In this document: piece after piece, positions 45,432-53,676 of the stretch
How positions within the stretch are numbered: position 1 is the stretch's first letter
Layout of the letters: each line of letters opens with the position of its first letter
From: Arcobacter suis CECT 7833
GTDB lineage: Bacteria > Campylobacterota > Campylobacteria > Campylobacterales > Arcobacteraceae
Direction: 5' to 3'
Length of the DNA stretch: 64,000 nt
Assembly: GCF_003544815.1 (NCBI RefSeq)
Contig: NZ_CP032100.1
Location: 1,736,001 to 1,800,000 of the forward strand
The notes under the pieces: model-generated
The model's database searches: none
Told to the model about the DNA's origin: nothing
The model's input: only the letters and a program-made list of their open reading frames with translations
Translations under genes and position numbers: made by a program

Positions 45432-46655
45432 GTGTTGTTAGAAAAAATTTTAAATATATTTTTGAAAAAAAATAATATTAAAACTCTTTTTTTAGTTGAT
45501 ATTTTATATATGAAAGATTTAAATGCTATTTATGATTTTAAAAATGGCGATTTCATAATTAAACAACTAGAATTCATTCTTAAAAATAAAACAAAAGAAC
45601 TTATAAAACAAGAATTAAAACGAAATATTACAATAAAAGTCAAAAATACCCATGCTGATGTGTTTGAAATCCTTTTATTGGACAATCTAAGCATTCAAGA
45701 AATTATCATTGTAAAAAATCTTATTTATGAATGTATCATATCAAATAACTTTAAACTTTTAAATAGCAATGCGAGTATAAACATCGATATAACGATTGGT
45801 TGTGCTAAAAGTGAAGATAAAAATATTAAAATTTATGCTGAAAAAGCTTTACATAATGCAAAATTAAATTTTATTCATTATATGTATTATGATTCATTTT
45901 TATATAAAAATGAATCAATAAATGAAAATTTACTTGATGTATTAACTTATAGTATAGAAAACAATTTGGCAGAACCATATTTTCAAGCTATTATGGATAA
46001 TAATACAAATAAAATAGTTAAATATGAAGCTTTAATGAGAATATTTGATAAAGATGGTCATATGTTAATGCCAAATATTTTTATTCATAAAGCAAAAAAA
46101 TGTAGACTTTATAACAAACTTATGGAAATTTTAATTGATAAAATCATAATTTATATTCTAAAATATAAAATTCATGTTAGTATAAATCTAGATTATACAG
46201 ATATTTTAAATCCTCAAATTAAAAAAACTTTAGTTAGTAAAATTAGAAATAATAATATTGGTAAATATTTAACCTTAGAAATATTAGAAAGTGAAAAAGT
46301 TTCAAATTTTGACACTGTAAATGAATTTATAAATGATGTAAAAAAATTAGGTGTTAAAATAGCAATAGATGACTTTGGAACAGGATTTTCTAACTATGAA
46401 AATATCTTAAATTTAAATATTGATTATATAAAAATTGATGGTTCACTAATCAGAAAAATTGACGAAGATATTTATTTGAATCTAATAAAAAGTATTGTTT
46501 TGTTTTCAAAACAACAAAACATCAAGGTTGTTGCTGAGTTTGTTAGTGACTTAAAAATTTTAAGATATGTAAAGAGTATAGAAATTGATTACTCTCAAGG
46601 TTATTACGTAGGAAAACCAATGCATATAAAAGAACTGTTTGGAGAAGAGATTTGA
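45432..46655 (+). CDS. EAL phosphodiesterase with degenerate GGDEF
   Basis: About 407 aa. I place the start at GTG 45432 because AAAGGG lies six bases upstream; an in-frame GTG at 45405 lacks a site. The N-terminal half is a GGDEF fold with its motif lost (HADVFEILLL). The EAL half is intact: YEALMRIFD, NLDYTD, EILESEK, AIDDFGTGFSNYE, KIDGSLI, and AEFVSD. Probably degrades c-di-GMP, with the dead GGDEF as regulator. The stop overlaps the next start (TTGA). Confidence 0.88.
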   Translation: MLLEKILNIFLKKNNIKTLFLVDILYMKDLNAIYDFKNGDFIIKQLEFILKNKTKELIKQELKRNITIKVKNTHADVFEILLLDNLSIQEIIIVKNLIYECIISNNFKLLNSNASINIDITIGCAKSEDKNIKIYAEKALHNAKLNFIHYMYYDSFLYKNESINENLLDVLTYSIENNLAEPYFQAIMDNNTNKIVKYEALMRIFDKDGHMLMPNIFIHKAKKCRLYNKLMEILIDKIIIYILKYKIHVSINLDYTDILNPQIKKTLVSKIRNNNIGKYLTLEILESEKVSNFDTVNEFINDVKKLGVKIAIDDFGTGFSNYENILNLNIDYIKIDGSLIRKIDEDIYLNLIKSIVLFSKQQNIKVVAEFVSDLKILRYVKSIEIDYSQGYYVGKPMHIKELFGEEI

Positions 46656-47458
46656 AACAAGAACTAAAAAAAATAACTGATTTAACTATAAATGACCTTT
46701 TAAATAATGATATTATACTTCCTTCTACATACTTTGATAAATTTAATTATCATGCAAAAGAGTTAGAAATAGATTTAGATGATGAAAATTTTAAACATGA
46801 AATAAGCAAAATCATTTTAGAAGACTTCCAAGCAATAGAAAATTATATGAGTCTAATTGCAACGACAGCATCAACTCTACAAGAAAATACAAAAAATGCC
46901 ACAGATGCCATATTAAATAAAGACATTGATTCTTTAAATGACATATACAAAAAAATGCTTAACTTAGAAGAAGAAGTAAAAAACTTAAATAATAAACTTT
47001 TTGTAGATGATATTACTAATACTTTTAACAAAAAATGGATTTATAAAAAGTTTTTAAATGATAATGCTCTATTCCAACAAAATGGTATTTGTATTTTAGT
47101 AGATGTTATTGATTATTTTTATATTCAAAAAGAATATGGAGAACTTTTAGCAAATAATTTACTAATTTTTGCAACAAAATTTATTAAACAAAAACTAGAA
47201 GATGAAGATTTTGATTATCAAATGGTTAGATACAATGAAAATAAATTTTTTATTTTTATAAAAAACTTAACAGAAGAAAAAAAAGATGTTATTAATTCTA
47301 TTTTGAATTTAGAACATTTATTATCAAATACAACTTTAAAAAGTAACTCAGGACTTTTTATAAAAGCTAAATACGAATTTAAAATTTCTTCATTTAAAAT
47401 AAATCAAGAATCAAAAGAGATTTTTGAAAAATTACTAACTCAAGAAAGACAAATATAA
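46652..47458 (+). CDS. degenerate GGDEF-like protein
   Basis: A 268-aa protein. The N-terminal ~115 residues are helical and end in a coiled coil (KMLNLEEEVKNLNNKL). The C-terminal part follows the GGDEF fold (DDITNTFNKKWIYKKF, ILVDVIDYFYIQKEYGELLANNLL), but the active motif is replaced by RYNENKFFIFI, so it cannot be a cyclase. The TTG start overlaps the EAL gene stop, implying co-translation; it may be a binding partner of that protein. Confidence 0.8.
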   Translation: MKQELKKITDLTINDLLNNDIILPSTYFDKFNYHAKELEIDLDDENFKHEISKIILEDFQAIENYMSLIATTASTLQENTKNATDAILNKDIDSLNDIYKKMLNLEEEVKNLNNKLFVDDITNTFNKKWIYKKFLNDNALFQQNGICILVDVIDYFYIQKEYGELLANNLLIFATKFIKQKLEDEDFDYQMVRYNENKFFIFIKNLTEEKKDVINSILNLEHLLSNTTLKSNSGLFIKAKYEFKISSFKINQESKEIFEKLLTQERQI

Positions 47459-47508
47459 AACACTATTTTATTGTTTTTACTTGAGTTAAACTCACTTTTA
47501 AAACTTCA

Positions 47509-48243
47509 TCAATAGAGAGCTTTTCTCACTAATTTTATAAATTCAAGTGCTTTTTCATTATCTCCATGAACACAAATAGAATCACTTTTTAAAAATAACA
47601 TATGCCCATTTATACTTGAAATAAAACCTTTTTCTTTTAGATTTACAACTCTAGATAAAACATCTAATTCTTCATGAATGATTGCATTTTCTTCCATTCT
47701 TGAAACCAAAGATCCATCATCATTGTAATTTCTATCTGCAAATACTTCAAAAAGTAGTTTTATATCATATAGTTTTGCTGTATATTCATATTCTTCATTT
47801 TTTGGACCTGATATAACCATAAGTTTTATATTTTTATTAAAAGATGAAATAGCATTTAAAACTGCTTTAAAAATATTTTCATCTCTCATCATGTCATTAT
47901 ACAAAGCACCATGTGGTTTTACATAAGAAAGAGCTGTGCCATTTGCTCTACAAAAAGCATTTAAAGCACCCAATTGATATAACACTATAGATTTTATCTC
48001 TTCAAGAGAACATAACATTGTTCTTCTTCCAAAACCTAATAAATCATGATAAGAAGGATGAGCTCCAATTGTTACATTGTATTTTTTTGCTAAAATCACA
48101 CTTCTACTCATAGTAACCGCATCACTAGCATGAAAACCACAAGCAAGATTTGCCATATCAATATAAGGCATTATCTCTTCATCATTTCCCATTTTCCAAA
48201 TACCGAAACTCTCACCCATGTCACAATTTAATTTTATAGCCAT
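47509..48243 (-). CDS. pxpA: 5-oxoprolinase subunit A (LamB/YcsF family)
   Basis: A 244-aa protein with the PxpA signature LNCDMGESFG at residues 4-13, then ANLACGFHASD, GAHPSYHDLLGFGRR, YVKPHGALYN and INGHMLFLKSDSICVHGDN. With PxpB and PxpC it opens 5-oxoproline to glutamate using ATP; pxpBC are not in this window. It may be co-transcribed with the 146-aa gene upstream. Confidence 0.95.
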   Translation of the reverse strand: MAIKLNCDMGESFGIWKMGNDEEIMPYIDMANLACGFHASDAVTMSRSVILAKKYNVTIGAHPSYHDLLGFGRRTMLCSLEEIKSIVLYQLGALNAFCRANGTALSYVKPHGALYNDMMRDENIFKAVLNAISSFNKNIKLMVISGPKNEEYEYTAKLYDIKLLFEVFADRNYNDDGSLVSRMEENAIIHEELDVLSRVVNLKEKGFISSINGHMLFLKSDSICVHGDNEKALEFIKLVRKALY

Positions 48244-48252
48244 AACCCTATC

Positions 48253-48693
48253 CTAATATTGATACATATGATACTTTTTATTTTCTGCTGCTTTTTTTTC
48301 TTCAATTTTTTTATAAACATCTAATGCTTTTTGTTTTTGCTCTATATTTATCTCTTTTGTTTTATACTCTTTTATAATACTTTCTAAAACTAAAATATAA
48401 ACAATAGAGTTTAGTTTTAAAGAATCTTCATTTCTCATTAATTTATCTAAATCAATAGCATAAACAGCTTCTGAAAAAGTAAAAAAAAGTCTTTGAGAAA
48501 TATCTTCAAGTCTATATGAATAACCTAATATAATCAAAAAGTTTTCTTCAAACTCTTTGTCTAAGTCCAATTTTTTTAATTCATTAGCAAAAGAAACAAT
48601 TTGTTCTTCGTATTTTGTAGCTATTTCATTAGCTTCAACTATTTTATTTTTAAAACTATAAATAAAATTAGAGATTTCGTTGATTAGTTCTAT
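48253..48693 (-). CDS. hypothetical protein, probable ATA start
   Basis: The first standard start (TTG at 48570) would give 105 aa, but the frame stays open 41 codons further with coding character (FIYSFKNKIVEANEIATKYE) up to an ATA at 48693, with AAAAAGGA six bases before it. No ATG/GTG/TTG lies in that stretch with a ribosome-binding site. The 146-aa product is helical and charged, ending in an E/K-rich coiled coil (YKKIEEKKAAENKK). No family recognised. Confidence 0.6.
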   Translation of the reverse strand: MELINEISNFIYSFKNKIVEANEIATKYEEQIVSFANELKKLDLDKEFEENFLIILGYSYRLEDISQRLFFTFSEAVYAIDLDKLMRNEDSLKLNSIVYILVLESIIKEYKTKEINIEQKQKALDVYKKIEEKKAAENKKYHMYQY

Positions 48694-48775
48694 TTGGAAT
48701 CCTTTTTCACAATTATTCTATTATATCTATTATATAATGTAAATCTAAAAATTACAAAAAATATTAGGAAAAATT

Positions 48776-49603
48776 ATGAAAAAATCACTTATCGTTTCAA
48801 CTCTACTTTTAACTTCAACATTAACTTTTGCCCTAGATTTAGGAAGTATTACAAAAAGTGTTGTTGATACAGTTTCAAAAGACACAGGAATTGCCCAACA
48901 AGTAAACAATGCTACGTCATCAACTACAAATAGTAATCTTGATAATGCAACAGTTTCAAATGGGCTAAAAGAGGCTTTAAAAACAGGAGTAACATATGCT
49001 ACAACTCAGCTGGGAAGTAATAATGGTTATTTAAACAATAAAGCCGTAAAAATTCCTCTTCCAAATAATCTATCAAGTGCTGAAAAATTAATCAGATCAG
49101 CAGGTGGCGATAAAATGGCTGATGATTTAATAAACTCAATGAATACAGCAGCTTCAAAAGCAGCTCCAAAAACAGCTGAAATTTTTATCTCTGCAATTGA
49201 TAAAATGAGTTTAACTGATGCTCAAAAAATTCTATCAGGTGGAAACAATGCAGCAACAGAATATTTCAAAGCAAATACAACTGAATCATTAAAAAAATCA
49301 ATAGCACCAATTATTCAAGAAACAATGAAAGAAAACCAAGTTGCAGGTTATTATGAAAGTGTTAATAACTTATACAAATCAAATGTAAAAGGTTTAGTTG
49401 ATAATAGTGGAGTTATGGGAATGGCAAAAAGTTTTGGAGTTGATTCTTATATTCCTGGAAATTCAAATGAAAGTTTAGATGAATTTGTTACAAACAAAGC
49501 AATCGAAGGATTATTTACAATGATTGCTCAAAAAGAAGCATCAATTAGAACAAATCCTACTGAACAAACAAGTTCAATTTTAAAACAAGTTTTTGGGAAA
49601 TAA
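48776..49603 (+). CDS. DUF4197 secreted protein
   Basis: A 275-aa protein with a signal peptide (MKKSLIVSTLLLTSTLTFA, cleavage before LDLG) and a DUF4197 body: NGLKEALKTGVTYATTQLG, VKIPLPNNL, KMADDLINSMNTAASKAAP, LTDAQKILSGG and TEYFKANT. Periplasmic or outer-membrane-associated; function unknown for the family. ATTAGGAAAAATT precedes the ATG. Confidence 0.9.
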   Translation: MKKSLIVSTLLLTSTLTFALDLGSITKSVVDTVSKDTGIAQQVNNATSSTTNSNLDNATVSNGLKEALKTGVTYATTQLGSNNGYLNNKAVKIPLPNNLSSAEKLIRSAGGDKMADDLINSMNTAASKAAPKTAEIFISAIDKMSLTDAQKILSGGNNAATEYFKANTTESLKKSIAPIIQETMKENQVAGYYESVNNLYKSNVKGLVDNSGVMGMAKSFGVDSYIPGNSNESLDEFVTNKAIEGLFTMIAQKEASIRTNPTEQTSSILKQVFGK

Positions 49604-49612
49604 GATTTTTTC

Positions 49613-50194
49613 TTAATCCCCACTATGAAGAGCAAAATAGCTTTTCATAGCGTTGTTTTTTACTAAACTAAGATTTAAATCTATAAAATCAATTTGATTT
49701 TTTTCAAATTTATAAATATAAGTTTTATCAAAATTCTTCAATAAATTTTCATAAAGCTCACCTTTTGTATCCACAATAAAAACTTCTTTGTTTATTTCAT
49801 AAATATAAATAACATTTAAAATATATTGTCCATTTATTTTGTAAACCAAAAATTCATAATGCGCAAACTCTTTTTTTTCTAATAAATCCATAGAATAAGC
49901 TTTTATATTCTCTTTTAATAAATCTTTAAAAAAAGACAAAGCTTGACCATTCCATGAAACATCATCATCAGTATGAATATACTCCACATGAATATTATCA
50001 GCTTTCAAAGTATAAGCTTCAAGAACATAAGAATCATATCTTGTTTTTGTTTCGATATTTAAAACTGGAAATTTATAAAAATTATCTGAATCTATTTTGA
50101 ATTTTAATTCATTTTCATCAAGGCTAAAATAAGGTCTTGATAGTTTTTTTATTGTTTTAAAAAATGAGTTGAAAGCATCAATAATCATGCCCAT
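49613..50194 (-). CDS. hypothetical protein
   Basis: A 193-aa soluble protein with mixed alpha/beta composition (NIHVEYIHTDDDVSWNG, YILNVIYIYEINKEVFIVDTKG). No signal peptide or known motif. Convergent with the DUF4197 gene. Confidence 0.72.
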   Translation of the reverse strand: MGMIIDAFNSFFKTIKKLSRPYFSLDENELKFKIDSDNFYKFPVLNIETKTRYDSYVLEAYTLKADNIHVEYIHTDDDVSWNGQALSFFKDLLKENIKAYSMDLLEKKEFAHYEFLVYKINGQYILNVIYIYEINKEVFIVDTKGELYENLLKNFDKTYIYKFEKNQIDFIDLNLSLVKNNAMKSYFALHSGD

Positions 50195-50270
50195 TTTGGA
50201 ACCTTTTATTTTAGTATACTATAGTTTAGTAAGTAATTGTAAAAGAATTATGTAATAGTAAAAAATTATT

Positions 50271-50750
50271 CTAACTATTTGCAAACTTTTCTAAAGAAAC
50301 ACCCTCAAGTCTATAACCAATCCATTCAGTTTTTGCAACTGCCCCAAAACTTTCATAAAATTCTCGAGAAGGAGTATTCCAATCCAAACAAGACCATTCA
50401 AATCGCCCACAATTTTCTTCAATAGCTTTTTGTGCCAGATATTTTAAAAGAGCTTTTCCAGCACCTCTTTTTCTTTTTGATTCACTAACATATAAATCCT
50501 CAAGATAAATACCTTTTTTGCCAAGCCAAGTTGAGTAATTGTAAAAATAAACAGCAAAACCAATAGCAATTCCGTCTTCTTCACAAATCAAAGCATATGC
50601 TGTTGCATTTGAAGAAAAAAGTGATTCTTCAATCTCTTCTGCTGTTGTTTTTACTTCATTTGGTGCTTTTTCGTAAATGGCTAGTTCCATTATGAAATTG
50701 AAGATTATTTTGGAGTCTTTTGGGGTTGCATTTCTTATTTTTAGGGGCAT
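50271..50750 (-). CDS. GNAT family N-acetyltransferase
   Basis: A 159-aa acetyltransferase close to the diamine/spermidine acetyltransferase (SSAT-like) group: MPLKIRNATPKDSKIIFNF, LYVSESKRKRGAGKALLKYL (acetyl-CoA pyrophosphate loop) and WSCLDWNTPSREFYESFGA. I start at ATG 50750 (MPLKIR): the open frame reaches 50828, but that would overlap the end of the preceding gene and add non-conserved residues. Confidence 0.9.
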   Translation of the reverse strand: MPLKIRNATPKDSKIIFNFIMELAIYEKAPNEVKTTAEEIEESLFSSNATAYALICEEDGIAIGFAVYFYNYSTWLGKKGIYLEDLYVSESKRKRGAGKALLKYLAQKAIEENCGRFEWSCLDWNTPSREFYESFGAVAKTEWIGYRLEGVSLEKFANS

Positions 50751-50763
50751 TTTTATTTCACTT

Positions 50764-51438
50764 TTATATTTTATCTTTATATTCTGCACACATTTCAATA
50801 CTTTTATATTCAGGGAACTCTTTTTCATATCCTTTTTTCAAATATATTAAAATATTAGTTATTAATTTTATTGAATCATCAAGCTTTAAAATCTTTAAAG
50901 GATTAGGTACAACATTACCATCTATATATTTATCAGGTCTTTTTGTATTCTTAGTCATTGCAGTAAAAGAATTTGAATATAAAGCAAGATTTAATTGTAG
51001 GAAATGCAAATCTTGTAATATTTTATTATGCATGATGGATACTAAATCTTGGGTGGAAATTTTAGATAACGAATTATTAATTTCAAATAATGTTTCTATA
51101 AACCTATCATAATCAAGATAAGAAATTTTTTCATTTCCTTCTTCATTTTTTAAAGAAATCAATTTCATTTTTATTAAGCATAATTGAAAAAAGACACTTC
51201 TAACTTTATTTGAATGTTCAACATTTTTCATTTTTATGTTTATATCAATATTTAATATAACAGAATAAGATGCTAAAAGAGCAGAAACTAATATGCCAAG
51301 TGCGCCAACAAGATTATTATTTTTTTCCCAATTATTAGTAACTAAAACAATTACTACTATTAATAAAATAAATGCAAATGTTCTCAAAAACATAACCATA
51401 TACTCAGATGGTATCATATATGAAGTAATTTTTTTCAT
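50764..51438 (-). CDS. membrane protein of unknown function
   Basis: A 224-aa protein with two N-terminal hydrophobic helices (~14-33 FLRTFAFILLIVVIVLVTN and ~44-66 LVGALGILVSALLASYSVIL) and a long helical cytoplasmic part. Precedes the GNAT gene by 13 bases on the same strand. No family recognised. Confidence 0.72.
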   Translation of the reverse strand: MKKITSYMIPSEYMVMFLRTFAFILLIVVIVLVTNNWEKNNNLVGALGILVSALLASYSVILNIDINIKMKNVEHSNKVRSVFFQLCLIKMKLISLKNEEGNEKISYLDYDRFIETLFEINNSLSKISTQDLVSIMHNKILQDLHFLQLNLALYSNSFTAMTKNTKRPDKYIDGNVVPNPLKILKLDDSIKLITNILIYLKKGYEKEFPEYKSIEMCAEYKDKI

Positions 51439-51511
51439 AGTTTTCCAATAATAAATTTAAAAGTATTGTATTCTTTATGAACTATGAAGATAATTAAATT
51501 AGATATTAAAA

Positions 51512-51544
51512 AACTAGCCCTCTAAATATTTAAAAGAGCTAGTT
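51512..51544 (-). terminator. htpG terminator
   Basis: On the minus strand AACTAGCTCTT...AGAGGGCTAGTT forms a hairpin followed by TTTTAAT, about 50-85 bases past the htpG stop. Confidence 0.6.
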
Positions 51545-51595
51545 GTATGAGGATTCATCAAGGCGCATAACAGAAGATTTATGCAAATAGCTCTT

Positions 51596-53506
51596 TTAAA
51601 GAGCTTTTGCTGTAATTCTTGATAATCTTTTCGCAAACGCAACTGTATCAGTAATTTCCATACCTTCACTTAGTTTTGCTTGGTCTAATAAAATCCAAGA
51701 AACATCTTCGATTGTTGATTCATCTGCACAACCGTTTAATTTTTTTACGATTTCATGCTCTGGGTTGATTTCTAAGATTGGAGCTGATTCTGGCATTGCT
51801 TGTCCCATTGCTCTGAACATATGAGCCATTGCTGCCATTTGAGCATCTGCTGCATCTTTTACTACGCATGATGGAGACTCTGAAAGTCTATTTGTAACTT
51901 TTACATCTTTAACTGCATCACCTAATTTATCTTTGATTTTTTTAGTGATGTCTTGGAATTTTTCTTCAACTTCTTTTTTTGCTTCTTCTGATTGTTCTAC
52001 TTTTGGAGGTTCACAAGCTGTGATGTCTTTGAATTCCCAATCTTTGTAAGCACCAATTGTTGGAGTGATGATTTCGTCAATTTCTTTATCATCTAAGATT
52101 AAAACTTCGATATTATTTTTGTTATAAGACTCTAATAATGGTGAACTTCTTAAGATTTTTTCATTATCTCCAACGATATAGAAAATTGCTTTTTGTTCAC
52201 TATCAGCTCTTTCTTTGTAAGCTTCCAATGAAGTCATTTTTCCAGCTTCTGCTTTTGATGATTTGTATCTTAACAACTCTAAAATTGTCTCTTTATTCAT
52301 ATGGTCTTGATATACACCCTCTTTTAAAGGTCTAATATATTGAGCTACAAACTCAGCATATTTTTCTTCATCTTTTGATAATTTTTTGATTTCAGCAAGG
52401 ATTTTTTTAACACTTCCTTGTTTGATGTTTGCTAAGATTCTATTTTCTTGTAAAATCTCTCTTGAAACATTTAATGGTAAATCTTCAGAGTCAATAATTC
52501 CTCTTACGAATCTTAAATAAGTTGGTAATAACTCTTTTTCATCATCAGTAATAAACACTCTTTTAACATATAGTTTAACACCACTTTGAAAATCTGCTCT
52601 GTACATATCCATAGGAGCTGTTTTTGGGATGTAGAAAAGTGTTGTATATTCGTTTACACCTTCTGTTTTTGTGTGAATTGTAAGCATTGGCTCAGATGAG
52701 TCATGAGAAATTGATTTATAAAATTGATTATAATCATCTTCTTTTAATTTTGCTTTTGGTTGCATCCATAAAGCTGTTGCTTCATTGATTTTTTCATGTT
52801 TTCTCTCAGTTGTTTTTGATGGTTCTTTGCCTGCTTTTTTGTCTTCTTCACTTAAAGTTTCAGTCACTTCTTCGTTGTAATTTAAGAAAATTGGATATGC
52901 AATATGATTTGAATATTTTCCAACAATATTTTGAATTCTGTGTTTTGAAGCAAACTCAGATACTTCATCATCTTTTAATTTGATATAAATAACTGTACCA
53001 TTTGACTCTTTTAGTGCAGGTGCTAAATCAAACTCACCTGTTCCATCACTTGACCATTTATACGCAGTTTCTTCACCAGCTTTTTTAGAGATAACATCTA
53101 CTTTATCTGCTACCATAAATACTGAATAAAAACCAACCCCAAATTGACCGATTAAGTTTGAATCTTTTTTTGCATCACCAGTTAGTGCTTCAACAAATGA
53201 TTTTGTACCTGATTTTGCGATTGTTCCAATAGAAGCTATTAAATCAGCTTCATTCATACCAATACCATTGTCTGAAATTGTTAAAGATTTATCAGCTTCA
53301 TCAAAAGAGATATTAATCTCACCTTTCCAATCTGCAAATGATTCTTTTAAAGACTCATCAGTTAGTCTAACATAGTTTAGTTTGTCGATTGCATCACTTG
53401 AATTTGATACAAGCTCTCTTATAAAAATCTCTTTATTTGAATATAAAGAGTGTGTCATTAAATGTAATAATTGTCCTACTTCTGTTTGAAATTGATGTTT
53501 TGCCAT
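51596..53506 (-). CDS. htpG: chaperone protein HtpG (Hsp90)
   Basis: A full-length 636-aa bacterial Hsp90. The N-terminal ATPase has RELVSNSSDAIDKL (~27-40), DNGIGM, and GQFGVGFYSVFM; the middle domain has LPLNVSREILQEN with the catalytic Arg; the C-terminal dimer domain ends near AFAKRLSRI. A CIRCE operator 85 bases upstream points to HrcA repression and heat induction. Confidence 0.97.
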   Translation of the reverse strand: MAKHQFQTEVGQLLHLMTHSLYSNKEIFIRELVSNSSDAIDKLNYVRLTDESLKESFADWKGEINISFDEADKSLTISDNGIGMNEADLIASIGTIAKSGTKSFVEALTGDAKKDSNLIGQFGVGFYSVFMVADKVDVISKKAGEETAYKWSSDGTGEFDLAPALKESNGTVIYIKLKDDEVSEFASKHRIQNIVGKYSNHIAYPIFLNYNEEVTETLSEEDKKAGKEPSKTTERKHEKINEATALWMQPKAKLKEDDYNQFYKSISHDSSEPMLTIHTKTEGVNEYTTLFYIPKTAPMDMYRADFQSGVKLYVKRVFITDDEKELLPTYLRFVRGIIDSEDLPLNVSREILQENRILANIKQGSVKKILAEIKKLSKDEEKYAEFVAQYIRPLKEGVYQDHMNKETILELLRYKSSKAEAGKMTSLEAYKERADSEQKAIFYIVGDNEKILRSSPLLESYNKNNIEVLILDDKEIDEIITPTIGAYKDWEFKDITACEPPKVEQSEEAKKEVEEKFQDITKKIKDKLGDAVKDVKVTNRLSESPSCVVKDAADAQMAAMAHMFRAMGQAMPESAPILEINPEHEIVKKLNGCADESTIEDVSWILLDQAKLSEGMEITDTVAFAKRLSRITAKAL

Positions 53507-53590
53507 TTCTAATTTCTCCTATAATTTATTTAATTTTAGAAGAGAATTTTATCGCAACTTTATAAAAGTAAGCTAAAGTTTTTGTTTAGA

Positions 53591-53617
53591 TTAGCACTTT
53601 TTTGTATTGAGTGCTAA
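53591..53617. promoter_or_regulatory. CIRCE operator (HrcA-binding site)
   Basis: TTAGCACTT-N9-GAGTGCTAA matches the CIRCE consensus TTAGCACTC-N9-GAGTGCTAA at 17 of 18 arm positions with the exact 9-base spacer. It lies between divergent htpG and pepF; htpG is the expected target. Confidence 0.88.
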
Positions 53618-53676
53618 TTTAACTAAAAAAAAGTTCAAAAAAGATAAACTCTATTTTTAAAATCAAGGATTAAAAA

